NCBI GenBank assembly: GCA_020073645.1
Contig: JAIQET010000010.1
Span: 1-64,000, forward strand
Length of the DNA stretch: 64,000 nt
Direction: 5' to 3'
Source of the DNA: Terriglobia bacterium
Lineage (GTDB): Bacteria; Acidobacteriota; Terriglobia; Terriglobales; Acidobacteriaceae
Each line of letters starts with the position of its first letter. The stretch's first letter is position 1. Below are positions 35,221 through 44,094 of this stretch, one piece after another. The notes under the pieces are model-generated. The model did not search any database. It was not told the origin of the DNA and worked only from the letters and a program-made list of their open reading frames with translations. Made by a program: the position numbers and the translations under genes.

Positions 35221-37872
35221 TTACGCCTTCTCCAGCTGCGCGTACTTTTCTACCAGCTTCTTCAATCCAAAACCATCGAATTTTACCGTAATCTTGGCGT
35301 CTTCACCTTCTCCTTCGCGCTGATAGACCATGCCCTCACCGTACTTGGGGTGGCGCACCTTCTGACCCGGACGGAAGCCTTTCCTGCCTTTTGGCTCCTC
35401 GACCGGCAGCTTGGGGATGCTGAACTTCTTTCCCCGCGACGCGAAGAACTCCGCGATGTTGTCGATGGAGTTATACGTCTTGCCGGAGTACTTGGTGCCT
35501 GCGGCTCGCTGCCGGTTGCGATCCGTCCAGCTGGCACTCTGGTCTTCGTCTTCGTAGGCGTAGTGGGTAGCTTCAGAAAACCCTTCGGGGCTTCGCCCCG
35601 CTGGACGGGCGAGGGCGCCCGTCCCTACACGAGCCGTGCCCACGCGAGCGCGGCGCGGCGATCCCATGTCCTCCATGAGTTCCGCGGGTACTTCCTCCAG
35701 GAAGCGCGAGGGAACGCTGGCCTCCGGGAGATCGGTCCCGTACCGTCTCCGGTATACCGCGCGCGTTAGCAGGAGCGTGTCCATGGCGCGAGTCATGCCG
35801 ACGTAACACAGGCGGCGCTCTTCTTCGATATCGTCGGGCTGCAGGAAGGTGCGCGAATGCGGGAACAATCCCTCTTCCAGCCCGCACAGGAACACCAGGG
35901 GAAACTCCAGGCCCTTGGCCGCGTGCAGCGTCATCAAAGTAATTTGCGCGCGCTCGTCGTAGGCGTCGGCGTCGCTGACCAGCGCCGCGTGATCCAGAAA
36001 CTGGTCAAGCGTCTCACCGCGGTCGCGGGAATCCATGGCCGCATTCACCAGCTCGCGCAGGTTTTCAATGCGCGAGTAGGCCTCGGGCGTATCTTCTTCC
36101 TCGAGTTGCTTGATGTACCCCGTGCGATCGATCAGGAACTTGAGGAGTTCGGCGGTGTTGGCGGGTCCACCTGGCGTGCGGAAGTCGCCGTCTTCCGTAG
36201 CGCCGGCGTCCCGCCGGCTGTCGGGGAGGCGTCCCGCCTCCCCATCGTCGGAGGGCCCAAAATCAAACGCCGTCGGATTGAAAGCTGTGATGTCTTCCTG
36301 CAGTGGTTCCTGCGCCGACGGATGCGGGGCTTCGCCCCTGACGGGCGAGGACGCCCGTCGCTCCATTTTTTCTGAGGAAGCCGTCTGCTCCAGCCGCTCC
36401 ACGTAGTTCCCAGCCAGCATCGCTCGGGCATCTTCGATGAGGTCCCGGAACCCTTTCAGCGCCGCCAGCGCCCGCTGCGGCAGAAGCTGCCGCTGGATCA
36501 CCTCGCCGATCGAGCCCCAGAGAGAAACCCCTGTCTCCAGCGCCACCCGCTCGACCGTCTCGATGGTCGTCTTGCCAATCCCGCGTGTGGGCGTGTTGAT
36601 CACCCGCAGCAGCGAGATGGAGTCATCCGGGTTATGGATGACCTTCAGGTACGAGACCATGTCCTTGACCTCGGCCCGCTCGTAGAACGAGAACCCGCCC
36701 ACCACGTGGTACTTCAACTGGTAGCGCCGCATGGCCTCTTCAAACAAACGCGACTGCGAGTTGGTGCGGTAGAGCACGGCCGCGCGCGCAGTCTCGCCCT
36801 GGTCGGCGGCTTCGCGGATGTATCTGGAGATGTAGTCCGCGGCAAACAGCGCCTCATTCTCCCCGTCGGGCGCTTCGTAATAGCCGATCTTGGCTCCGCC
36901 CTGCCGCGAGGTCCACAGATTCTTGCCCTTGCGCTTGATGTTGTTGGCGACCACCGCCGACGCCGCCTGCAGGATGTTCTGCGTCGAGCGGTAGTTCTGC
37001 TCCAGGCGAATAATCTTTGCCTCGGGAAAGTCTTTCTCAAACTCCAGAATGTTGCGGATGTCCGCGCCGCGCCAAGAGTAGATCGACTGATCTTCATCGC
37101 CAACCGCGCACACGTTATGCCGCGTCCCGGCAAGCAACCGCATCAGCTCGTATTGCGGGCGGTTGGTGTCCTGGTACTCGTCCACCAGGAGGTAGTGAAA
37201 GCGACGGTTGTAATAGTCGCACACCGTGGGCACGGCCTTCAGCAGGCGCACCGCTTCGAGCAGCAGGTCGTCGAAGTCGAGCGCGTTTGCCTTGCGCAGC
37301 TCCTTGCGGTACTCCTCGTAAATGTGGGCCACACGCTCGGTCTTGGGATCGGCCGAATTCAGGTAGACCTCCTGGGGATCGAGCATGTGGTTCTTCGCCC
37401 AGGAAATATGCGCCAGCACCGACCGCGGCGTGACCTGCTTGTCATCAATGCCCAGCCGCCGCATCACGGCCTTGACCACCAGTTGCTGGTCGGCTTCGTC
37501 ATAGATGACGAACTGCTTGGTGTGACCGATGGGGGGCGCACCCGGTGTCGCCGAGGGAATCCGCAACGCCTCAATGTCGCGCCGTAGCACCCGCACGCAG
37601 AAGGAATGAAACGTCGAGATCACCGGCTTGGCGACCGAGAGCCCGCCAACCAACTTCTCCACGCGCTCGGCCATCTCCGCGGCGGCCTTGTTGGTGAAAG
37701 TCATCGCCAGGACGGACTCCGGCATCACCCCCAGGTTCTCGATTAGATGGGCAATGCGGTAGGTGATGGCGCGGGTCTTGCCGCTGCCTGCGCCGGCCAG
37801 GATGAGCACCGGGCCGTCGGTGGTCTCGACAGCCTCACGCTGTTGCGGGTTGAGTTGATCGAGGAAAGACAA
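35221..37872 (-). CDS. pcrA: UvrD/PcrA-type 3'-5' DNA helicase
   Basis: 883 residues from TTG 37872 (MSFLDQLNPQQREAV); a TTG at 37893 is also possible. Superfamily 1A motifs: Walker A LILAGAGSGKTRAITYRI, Walker B DEYQDTN, GDEDQSIYSWRGA, LMTLHAAKGLEFPLVFL and YVGMTRA. The end has the PcrA Tudor-like RNA-polymerase-binding tail (RHPKYGEGMVYQREG). It unwinds DNA in repair and resolves transcription conflicts. Two stretches are not family sequence: residues ~500-565 and ~745-765 correspond to translated GC-rich palindromic repeats (ERRASSPVRGEA, GTGALARPAGRSPEG). Confidence 0.95.
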   Translation of the reverse strand: MSFLDQLNPQQREAVETTDGPVLILAGAGSGKTRAITYRIAHLIENLGVMPESVLAMTFTNKAAAEMAERVEKLVGGLSVAKPVISTFHSFCVRVLRRDIEALRIPSATPGAPPIGHTKQFVIYDEADQQLVVKAVMRRLGIDDKQVTPRSVLAHISWAKNHMLDPQEVYLNSADPKTERVAHIYEEYRKELRKANALDFDDLLLEAVRLLKAVPTVCDYYNRRFHYLLVDEYQDTNRPQYELMRLLAGTRHNVCAVGDEDQSIYSWRGADIRNILEFEKDFPEAKIIRLEQNYRSTQNILQAASAVVANNIKRKGKNLWTSRQGGAKIGYYEAPDGENEALFAADYISRYIREAADQGETARAAVLYRTNSQSRLFEEAMRRYQLKYHVVGGFSFYERAEVKDMVSYLKVIHNPDDSISLLRVINTPTRGIGKTTIETVERVALETGVSLWGSIGEVIQRQLLPQRALAALKGFRDLIEDARAMLAGNYVERLEQTASSEKMERRASSPVRGEAPHPSAQEPLQEDITAFNPTAFDFGPSDDGEAGRLPDSRRDAGATEDGDFRTPGGPANTAELLKFLIDRTGYIKQLEEEDTPEAYSRIENLRELVNAAMDSRDRGETLDQFLDHAALVSDADAYDERAQITLMTLHAAKGLEFPLVFLCGLEEGLFPHSRTFLQPDDIEEERRLCYVGMTRAMDTLLLTRAVYRRRYGTDLPEASVPSRFLEEVPAELMEDMGSPRRARVGTARVGTGALARPAGRSPEGFSEATHYAYEDEDQSASWTDRNRQRAAGTKYSGKTYNSIDNIAEFFASRGKKFSIPKLPVEEPKGRKGFRPGQKVRHPKYGEGMVYQREGEGEDAKITVKFDGFGLKKLVEKYAQLEKA
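35603..35624. repeat. GC-rich palindromic repeat inside pcrA (3' side)
   Basis: GGACGGGCG-AGGG-CGCCCGTCC next to a second hairpin (35581-35600, CTTCGGGGCTTCGCCCCG). Translated in frame near residue 750. Confidence 0.6.
36340..36360. repeat. GC-rich palindromic repeat inside pcrA (middle)
   Basis: GACGGGCG-AGGA-CGCCCGTC, in frame near residue 505, beside further simple Arg/Ala/Ser-coding stretches absent from other PcrA proteins. Confidence 0.6.
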
Positions 37873-37897
37873 TGGATCTACAGCCCCTGGCAACCTG

Positions 37898-37986
37898 ATT
37901 TTCGATTGCCGATTGCCAATTTTCGATTGAAAAGCCAACGGGCGCCAGCCTTTCAATCGGCAATTGGAAATTGGCAATTGAAAATT
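37898..37986. repeat. AT-rich hairpin repeat, copy 3
   Basis: Element with ATTGCCGATTGCCAATTTTC in the left arm and the inverse in the right arm around a GC-rich loop; lies between the helicase and DUF971 genes. Confidence 0.75.
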
Positions 37987-37987
37987 C

Positions 37988-38362
37988 TTACCCTGCCCTT
38001 TCCGCCGCCCGCGCCGCCTTGCACTCCTCGCACGGGCACACCTCCCGCAAGAACTGCCACGAGTAAATGCCCAGCTCGTGCCCGTCATTCCAGTGAAACC
38101 GGATGGCGTACTTCCCCACCGCCTCTGCTTTCGTCGGCCTGGCGGCGGGCTTGAACATGGGCAACGCCCCCGGTGCCGGCTTGGGCGGGTCTCCCGGCTC
38201 ACGCTTGGCCCCGGCCCGCTCCTCGTCACACAGGGCGCACGGGCAGGCATCGCGCAGGAACGGGAAGGCATAGTGCGATCGGTGCCCGTCCTTCCACTCG
38301 ATATCCATTCCCGTGCCCGTGGTCAGGTTCACTTTGACTGATTTGGGATCGGCGGATATCAC
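37988..38362 (-). CDS. DUF971 domain protein
   Basis: 124 residues resembling DUF971 proteins: a strand/turn pattern IEWKDGHRSHYAFPFLRDACPC and FHWNDGHELGIYSWQFLREVCPCEEC. Two Cys-rich corners (CPCALC, CPCEEC) may bind metal; the domain resembles the N-terminal zinc part of gamma-butyrobetaine hydroxylase. It is often near iron-sulfur or chromosome-partition genes, but here it sits alone. Confidence 0.8.
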   Translation of the reverse strand: MISADPKSVKVNLTTGTGMDIEWKDGHRSHYAFPFLRDACPCALCDEERAGAKREPGDPPKPAPGALPMFKPAARPTKAEAVGKYAIRFHWNDGHELGIYSWQFLREVCPCEECKAARAAERAG

Positions 38363-38460
38363 ATTTTTAGTATCGCACAGTCACATCGGCCCCCAAGACG
38401 GTTGACCCTGCCCGACTGGACGTGCACTCCCGAATTTGTGGGGCTTTACGGCTCAGTTCG

Positions 38461-38505
38461 TTAACCGCAAAGTTCGCAAAGAGTCGCCGCAAAGAGCGCG
38501 AAGGA
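38461..38505. repeat. CCGCAAAGG-type dispersed repeat
   Basis: GTTAACCGCAAAGTTCGCAA followed by related units, upstream of rpmB; same family as 8333-8374. Confidence 0.6.
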
Positions 38506-38623
38506 AACATGGCACCGGCTTCAGCCGGTTAAACCACGGCACGTGACGTCCTTGGCCAAACAGCCGCGAATCCGGTAAAATAACAATTTTGCACATCAAG
38601 TTCCGAGGGGATCTGGAGCAGTC

Positions 38624-38812
38624 ATGGCACAAACTTGTGATATCTGCGGCAAAGGGCCGCAATTCGGCAACCACATCAGCCACGCGCACAATGTCAGCAA
38701 GCGGCGCTGGAACGTCAACCTGCGCCCGGTGCGGGCCAAGGTCAACGGCGCCACCAAGCGCCTGCGCGTCTGCACCTCCTGCCTGAGCAGCGGGAAGGTC
38801 GTAAAAGCCTAA
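38624..38812 (+). CDS. rpmB: 50S ribosomal protein L28
   Basis: 62 residues. MAQTCDICGKGPQFGN and VCTSCLSSGKVVKA give the four Cys zinc ribbon (CxxC...CxxC) of L28, and HNVSKRRWNVNLRPV is the conserved core. GGAG five bases before ATG. Component of the large ribosomal subunit. It is monocistronic here, with rpmG not adjacent. Confidence 0.97.
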   Translation: MAQTCDICGKGPQFGNHISHAHNVSKRRWNVNLRPVRAKVNGATKRLRVCTSCLSSGKVVKA

Positions 38813-38813
38813 A

Positions 38814-38873
38814 CCACAAAGGACACAAAGGTTCACGAAGGACGCTAGGTCGGACGCTTCGTGCCCTTTGTGG
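38814..38873. terminator. Long hairpin between convergent rpmB and fkpB-like genes
   Basis: CCACAAAGG (38814-38822) pairs with CCTTTGTGG (38865-38873), and CACGAAG (38834-38840) with CTTCGTG (38857-38863). It begins two bases after the rpmB stop and could terminate both convergent genes; it is built from the CCGCAAAGG repeat family. Confidence 0.5.
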
Positions 38874-38881
38874 TGAACGCC

Positions 38882-39337
38882 TTACTGCACGCCCAGCAGT
38901 TCCACATCAAAGATCAGAGTTGCGTTTGGCGGAATCACGCCGGGATAGCCCCGGGCGCCGTAGGCCAGATCCCCGGGGATGCGTAACTGCCGCTTGCCAC
39001 CCACCTTCATGCCGACAAGGCCTTCGTTCCAACCCTTGATCACCGGTGCATTGCCCAAGGACTCAACTTTGAAAGGCGCCTTGCCGATGGAAGTATCAAA
39101 CATTTTCCCGTCCGTCAGCCAACCCGTATAGTTGACCGTCACGGTGTCACCCTTCTGGGCTGTTTTGCCGCTGCCGACCTTAATGTCCCAGTATTCCAGG
39201 CCATCCGCCGTCTTGGTCGCTTTCCCAGTAACCTTGGTCGGGCCGCTGGTGCTGGGCGCGGAAGGTTTCTTGTTTTGCGCAAACACGGCCAGAGTGGCCA
39301 GCGCCAGGATTGAAAGAACCACTACCTTCTTCTGCAT
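38882..39337 (-). CDS. Secreted FKBP-type peptidyl-prolyl isomerase
   Basis: 151 residues from ATG 39337 (GGAGAG upstream) with a signal peptide ([17 protein letters not shown]). FKBP signatures: [23 protein letters not shown] (as [12 protein letters not shown]), [18 protein letters not shown] and [14 protein letters not shown]. The active-site residues are kept. It probably helps fold exported proteins. Confidence 0.93.
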   Translation of the reverse strand: MQKKVVVLSILALATLAVFAQNKKPSAPSTSGPTKVTGKATKTADGLEYWDIKVGSGKTAQKGDTVTVNYTGWLTDGKMFDTSIGKAPFKVESLGNAPVIKGWNEGLVGMKVGGKRQLRIPGDLAYGARGYPGVIPPNATLIFDVELLGVQ

Positions 39338-39348
39338 GCATTCTCTCC

Positions 39349-39434
39349 ATTTTCGATTGCCAATTTCCAATTGCCAATTGAAGCCGGAACCCTGGATTCT
39401 AAATTGGCAATTGGCAATTGAAAATCGGAAATTC
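39349..39434. repeat. AT-rich hairpin repeat, copy 4
   Basis: Left arm TTTCCAATTGCCAATTG, right arm AATTGGCAATTGGCAATTG, GC-rich loop. Upstream of the FKBP gene. Confidence 0.75.
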
Positions 39435-39470
39435 CTCCGCGTCGTTAACGTCCTCTGTGGTTTCCATGTC

Positions 39471-39848
39471 TCATGCCAGCGCGATCACGTCAATTTCCAC
39501 CAGCACATCTTTGGGCAGCCTTGCCACCTCCACGGTGGACCGCGCCGGCGGCGCCGAGCTGAAAAACCGTCCGTAGACTTCGTTCATTGCCGAAAAATCA
39601 CCCATGTTCTTCAGAAACACGGTCGAGCGCACGACTTTCTCCAGCCCACTGCCCGCCGCCTGCAGAATCCCCGACACATTTTTCAGCACGCGGTCGGTCT
39701 GAAACCCTACGTCCCCGGACACCAGCGTGTTGGTGACTGGATCGAGCGCAATCTGGCCTGAGACAAACACAAACCCGTTGGCCTTAATCGCCTGGGAATA
39801 TGGCCCAATCGCGTGTGGACCGTCCTTGGTCGCAATCACCTCGCGCAT
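39471..39848 (-). CDS. ridA: RidA-family enamine/imine deaminase
   Basis: 125 residues matching Rid[38 protein letters not shown] and [18 protein letters not shown], including the conserved Arg near residue 102 that binds substrate carboxylate. RidA clears reactive enamines from PLP-enzyme reactions. It is followed by rel on the same strand, about 120 bases away. Confidence 0.94.
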   Translation of the reverse strand: MREVIATKDGPHAIGPYSQAIKANGFVFVSGQIALDPVTNTLVSGDVGFQTDRVLKNVSGILQAAGSGLEKVVRSTVFLKNMGDFSAMNEVYGRFFSSAPPARSTVEVARLPKDVLVEIDVIALA

Positions 39849-39966
39849 GAAACCTCCAGTGGCTGATGGTCGGTGAATTTCAGATTGTAGATTTCAGATT
39901 GTAGATTTTAGATTGCAGAATTGGAAAGCAGATTCTCAACCCTTGGCGTTGGCCGACGACTGGCGG

Positions 39967-42177
39967 CTAGATTTTCTGCAGCCGCTGCACGTCGTGCACG
40001 CCCGGAATCTTGCGCACGCCACCGACAATATTCTCCAGATGCTTGAGGTCGGCGATGTCGAGGATGATATCAATGTTCGCCTGCCCGTTCGCAGTGCGCG
40101 CTTCAATGTTGCGGATATTCGTCTTGGTGTCGCTGATCACCGCGGTAATCTGCTTGAGCATGCCGAAACGGTCGTCACAGAACACGGTGAGTTTCACCGG
40201 ATACGCGCTCGGCGTCCCATCGTCGGTCGCCCATTCCACGTCAATGCGCCGCTCCGGCTCGTACATCAGGTTCACCACGTTGGGACAGTTCAGGGCGTGC
40301 ACCGCCACTCCCTTACCCCGCGTCACATAGCCCACCACCGCTTCGCCGCGGATGGGATTGCAACAGCGTGCGCGATAGACCAGCAGGTCGCCATGTCCTT
40401 TCACCCGGATGGCGTTGGCGCTGCTGTCGCCGCCGAACACACGGCGTACCACGCTGGCGATGGTTCCGGCTTTCTCGCCCTCACCCTCGGGGGCGGGCTC
40501 GCTGCCCGCCGGCGCCAGCCGTGCCAGCACTTGCCGCGCCGAGTACTTGCCGTACCCGATCCCGGCCATCAGGTCTTCAGGACGCCCCAGGCCGTAGTCG
40601 GAAGCGATCTTCTGTAACTCTTCGTCCTTGATCTCTTTGAGCGCGACCCGGTACTTGCGCGCTTCCTTCTCAATCAGCTTGCGGCCGATTTCAATGGCCC
40701 GCTCGCGCTGGTGCAAATTGAGCCAGTGCTTGATCTTGTTGCGCGAGCGCGACGACTTGACGACCCCCAGCCAATCGCGGCTCGGCTTGTGCCCGGGCTG
40801 AGTCAGGATCTCCACAATGTCGCCGCTGTGCAGCTTGTGCCGCAGCGGCACCATGCGTCCGTTGACCTTGGCGCCTACGCAACTGTGGCCCACTTCGGTG
40901 TGGATGGAATAAGCGAAATCAATGGGGGTGGAATCCCGCGGCAAGACCACTACCTTGCCCTTGGGCGTAAAGGTGTAAACCTCTTCGGGATAAAGATCGA
41001 TCTTGAGGGTGGAAAGAAACTCGTTGGGATCGGAAACATCGCGCTGCCACTCCACCACCTGACGCAGCCATGCCAGCCGCTGCTCGTCCTGCGCCGACAC
41101 CGGCCCGTCCTTATATTTCCAGTGCGCCGCGATGCCTTCCTCCGCCATCTTGTGCATCTCTTCGGTGCGGATTTGCAGTTCGAACGGCGTGCCGTCCTCT
41201 GTAATTACTGAAGTGTGCAGCGACTGGTAGAAATTCGGCCGCGGCATGGCAATAAAATCCTTGATCCGCCCCGGCACCGGCCGCCACAGGTTGTGAATGA
41301 TGCCCAGCACGGCGTAGCAGTCCTGCACCGATTGCGTGATCACCCGCATGGCGTACAGGTCGTACACCTGGTCCACGGCGATGCGCTGGCGCACCAGTTT
41401 CTTGTGAATGCTGTGCAGGCGCTTGATGCGGCTCTCCACCTTGGCGGTGATGCCCGCCTCCTTCAGTTTGTCGCGCAGCACCTGCTCCACCCGCGCCAGG
41501 AAGGTCTCGCCTGCCTTGCGCCGAGCTTCCACCGCCTCATGGATCTGCTGGTAGGCGATGGGATCGACGTAGCGGAATCCCAAATCCTCCAGTTCGCCGC
41601 GGATTTTGCCCATGCCCAGCCGGTGAGCGATAGGCGCGTAGATTTCGAGCGTCTCGCGGGCGATTTTCTGCTGGCGTTCGGGCGCCAGGTGCTCGAGGGT
41701 GCGCATGTTGTGCAGGCGGTCGGCCAGCTTGATCAGCACCACGCGGATGTCGTCCACCATGGCCAGCATCATCTTGCGCAGGTTCTCGGCTTGCTGTTCC
41801 TCGCGCGTGGCAAAGTCAATGGCGCTGATCTTGGTGACGCCCTCCACGATGTGCGCCACCTGCTCCCCGAATTCCTTGCGGATATCAACGATGGTGACCG
41901 AGGTGTCTTCCACCGAGTCGTGCAGCAGCCCGGCCGCGACCGCCACCGCGTCCATTTTCATCTCGGCCAGGACCATGGCGACTTGCAGGGGATGCACCAG
42001 GTAGGGTTCGCCGGAGGCGCGGGTCTGCCCGGCATGGTGTTTCTGGGAAAAATCGTAGGCTTTGCGCACCAGGGCCAGATCGTCGCTGGGCCGGTTGGCC
42101 CGCATGCGCTTCATCAGCTCCCGGAACTTGGTCACCGAGAGCGCGGTGGTCGCGATCTGTTGGCGCAGTGTCGCCAT
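39967..42177 (-). CDS. rel: RelA/SpoT-type (p)ppGpp synthetase/hydrolase
   Basis: 736 residues. HD hydrolase (H53 region HPLQVA; LLHDSVEDT at ~85-92), synthetase with RPNFYQSLHT at ~300-310, TGS (VYTFTPKGKVVVLPRD), a helical/zinc-type region with RCCNPIRGE and a C-terminal ACT domain. Both catalytic halves look intact, so it should both make and degrade the alarmone. The stringent response protein sits apart from rpoZ/gmk here. Confidence 0.95.
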   Translation of the reverse strand: MATLRQQIATTALSVTKFRELMKRMRANRPSDDLALVRKAYDFSQKHHAGQTRASGEPYLVHPLQVAMVLAEMKMDAVAVAAGLLHDSVEDTSVTIVDIRKEFGEQVAHIVEGVTKISAIDFATREEQQAENLRKMMLAMVDDIRVVLIKLADRLHNMRTLEHLAPERQQKIARETLEIYAPIAHRLGMGKIRGELEDLGFRYVDPIAYQQIHEAVEARRKAGETFLARVEQVLRDKLKEAGITAKVESRIKRLHSIHKKLVRQRIAVDQVYDLYAMRVITQSVQDCYAVLGIIHNLWRPVPGRIKDFIAMPRPNFYQSLHTSVITEDGTPFELQIRTEEMHKMAEEGIAAHWKYKDGPVSAQDEQRLAWLRQVVEWQRDVSDPNEFLSTLKIDLYPEEVYTFTPKGKVVVLPRDSTPIDFAYSIHTEVGHSCVGAKVNGRMVPLRHKLHSGDIVEILTQPGHKPSRDWLGVVKSSRSRNKIKHWLNLHQRERAIEIGRKLIEKEARKYRVALKEIKDEELQKIASDYGLGRPEDLMAGIGYGKYSARQVLARLAPAGSEPAPEGEGEKAGTIASVVRRVFGGDSSANAIRVKGHGDLLVYRARCCNPIRGEAVVGYVTRGKGVAVHALNCPNVVNLMYEPERRIDVEWATDDGTPSAYPVKLTVFCDDRFGMLKQITAVISDTKTNIRNIEARTANGQANIDIILDIADLKHLENIVGGVRKIPGVHDVQRLQKI

Positions 42178-42527
42178 GACGGATTATAGCCTGCAGGGGA
42201 GGGAGGGGCCCGTGTAGGGACGGGCCTTGACCCGTCCAAGCCGAGTGCATCTCGGCAAAGGCTATTGCCTTTCTATGATTATAGCGTTCACGCGGTGGTA
42301 GAGCCTGCGGCGCGGGTCCGACGTCAGTGGTGCAATCTGAGAATCTCGACCACCTCTGCTTTGCGGACTTTGCGGGCTTTCTTTGCGAGCTTTGCGGTAA
42401 ACGGTCTTAAACCGCAAAGTACGCCAAGGATTCGCAAAGGGCGCAAGGAAGGCCATCGGACGAACTCAAACTGCACCACTACCGGTCCGACCGCGGACTG
42501 GCTGTTCTGCTACATTGATTCCGCCCT
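42178..42527. other. Repeat-rich gap upstream of rel
   Basis: 350 bases without a credible gene. It includes a GTGTAGGGACGGGCC...GACCCGTCC palindrome (about 42208-42238) and, at 42360-42452, two inverted stretches of the CCGCAAAGG repeat that could form a long hairpin. Both divergent promoters should lie here. Confidence 0.5.
42360..42452. repeat. Inverted pair of CCGCAAAGG-type repeats
   Basis: CTTTGCGG-containing stretch followed by CCGCAAAG-containing stretch separated by TAAACGGTCTTAAA, thus a ~45-base imperfect stem. Confidence 0.6.
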
Positions 42528-43427
42528 ATGAACTCCTCCCGCATCCTGGTCAGTGGAGTCTCCGGCCCCATCGGCGCCGCCCTGCTGCCTTCGCTCACCG
42601 CGCGCGGATACAAGGTCGTGCGGCTGGTACGTGGCGCAGCTTCGAGGGAGGGGCAAATCCCCTGGGACCCCGCTCAGCCCCTCGCCCCCAACTCCGTCTC
42701 CGGATTCGACGCCGTCATCCATCTCGCCGGGGAGACCGTAGTTGGCCGATGGACCGCCACCAAGAAAGTGCGCATTCGCGACAGCCGGGTTCTTGGGACG
42801 CGCAACCTGTCGCAAGCGCTGGCCCAATCGCCGCAGCGGCCGCGCGTGCTGATTACTGCGTCCGCGGTCGGCTACTACGGCGATCGCGGCGAAGAAATCG
42901 TGCGCGAGAATAGCCCGCCGGGAACAGGATTTCTCTCCGAAGTCTGCCGTGAGTGGGAAGCCGCCACGCAACCCGCAGCCGCCGCCGGCATTCGCACCGC
43001 CCACCTGCGCATCGGCCTGGTCCTGAGCCCGGTTGGAGGCGCGCTGCAAAAGATGCTCACGCCCTTCAATATTGGCGTCGGCGGAAACATGGGCAACGGA
43101 CGCCAGTGGTGGAGCTGGATTGATGTCCAGGACCTGGTCGGCGCGATTCACCACATCCTGCAGAATGACCGCCTGCAAGGCCCGGTCAACGTGGTCGCGC
43201 CCAATCCGGTGACCAACGCAGAATTCACTAAGACTCTGGCCGGCGTGCTGTCGCGCCCGGCCATTTTCCCCATGCCCGCCTTCGCCGCCCGTCTCGTGTT
43301 CGGGCAAATGGCCGACGAACTCCTGCTCGCCAGCCAGCGGGTCGAGCCGGCCAAGCTCATTGCTAGCGGGTATGCCTTTCAGTATTCCAATCTGAGGCAG
43401 GCTTTAGAATCCATCCTGAAGCGGTAG
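42528..43427 (+). CDS. TIGR01777-family NAD-dependent epimerase-like protein
   Basis: 299 residues. Starts with a Rossmann motif ILVSGVSGPIGAALLPSL, with HLAGETVVGRW, TASAVGYYGD (YxxxK replaced by the TIGR01777 Y-Y pattern) and LRIGLVLSPVGGAL; the C-terminus (KLIASGYAFQYSNLRQALE) is the family's. The extended short-chain dehydrogenase group includes the E. coli YfcH protein and SulA-like paralogues; its substrate is unknown. Confidence 0.9.
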   Translation: MNSSRILVSGVSGPIGAALLPSLTARGYKVVRLVRGAASREGQIPWDPAQPLAPNSVSGFDAVIHLAGETVVGRWTATKKVRIRDSRVLGTRNLSQALAQSPQRPRVLITASAVGYYGDRGEEIVRENSPPGTGFLSEVCREWEAATQPAAAAGIRTAHLRIGLVLSPVGGALQKMLTPFNIGVGGNMGNGRQWWSWIDVQDLVGAIHHILQNDRLQGPVNVVAPNPVTNAEFTKTLAGVLSRPAIFPMPAFAARLVFGQMADELLLASQRVEPAKLIASGYAFQYSNLRQALESILKR

Positions 43428-43569
43428 ATTGCGGCAACTTCCGATCCAGCAGTTCCTGTTGACTTAATGCCAGGAGGTAGGTACGCTTCCCCCGCCAGAA
43501 TTCAGGCCTCGCATTGTGGTTTCCCCAGGTGTGTGAATCAGCCCGGATAGATCAAACAGGAGGAACGCC

Positions 43570-43938
43570 ATGGCGAAGTTTTATTGCTATGTGGTCGGGG
43601 TGGTCTTGCTGTTAGGCGGAATCGCAGGATTTGTCACCAGCGCAGTGCCCTTGCCGATGCACCACAACGCGGTACACGTGCTCAGCGGAATCGTCGCGCT
43701 GTGGGCCGGTATGAGTGGAGGCGGGAAATACGCCGCACCCTTTGCCAAGATATTCGGGGCGGTGTATGCGCTGTTGGGAATCGGCGGCTTTCTCGGAATC
43801 CGCGATCTCGGCCCGATCATGCTGGGCCTAACCACGCAAGTGAACATCGTGCATCTGGTCGTTGGCCTCGCTGGTTTGGCAGCGGGCTTCACCACCAAAG
43901 CGTCGGCGGAGCAGTCCAAGATGGGGCGAGCGGCCTAG
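43570..43938 (+). CDS. DUF4383-like small membrane protein
   Basis: 122 residues with GGAGG before the ATG. Four membrane segments (YVVGVVLLLGGIAGFVTSA, AVHVLSGIVALWAGM, FGAVYALLGIGGFLGI, HLVVGLAGLAAGFTT) and the HNAVHVLSG motif characterise small membrane proteins like DUF4383 members, common in Acidobacteriota and Actinobacteria and of unknown role. Confidence 0.75.
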   Translation: MAKFYCYVVGVVLLLGGIAGFVTSAVPLPMHHNAVHVLSGIVALWAGMSGGGKYAAPFAKIFGAVYALLGIGGFLGIRDLGPIMLGLTTQVNIVHLVVGLAGLAAGFTTKASAEQSKMGRAA

Positions 43939-44094
43939 AACGAAAACTCGGTAGCTGGTGGCTACAGGGCATCTCGCAAAAGGTGCCGTCAGGCTAAGCG
44001 AAGCATCCCTATCCCGGCATTCCTGCTGAGGCAGGGATTCCTCGCTTCGCTCGGAATGGCAATCCGCCGAATCATGCGGTGGGTGACCGGCTAT

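Noticed and set aside
29096-39434. CRISPR array suspected from repeated CAATTGCCAATTG units
   Set aside because: The units are inverted, not direct, spacing is irregular and there are no unique spacers or cas genes.
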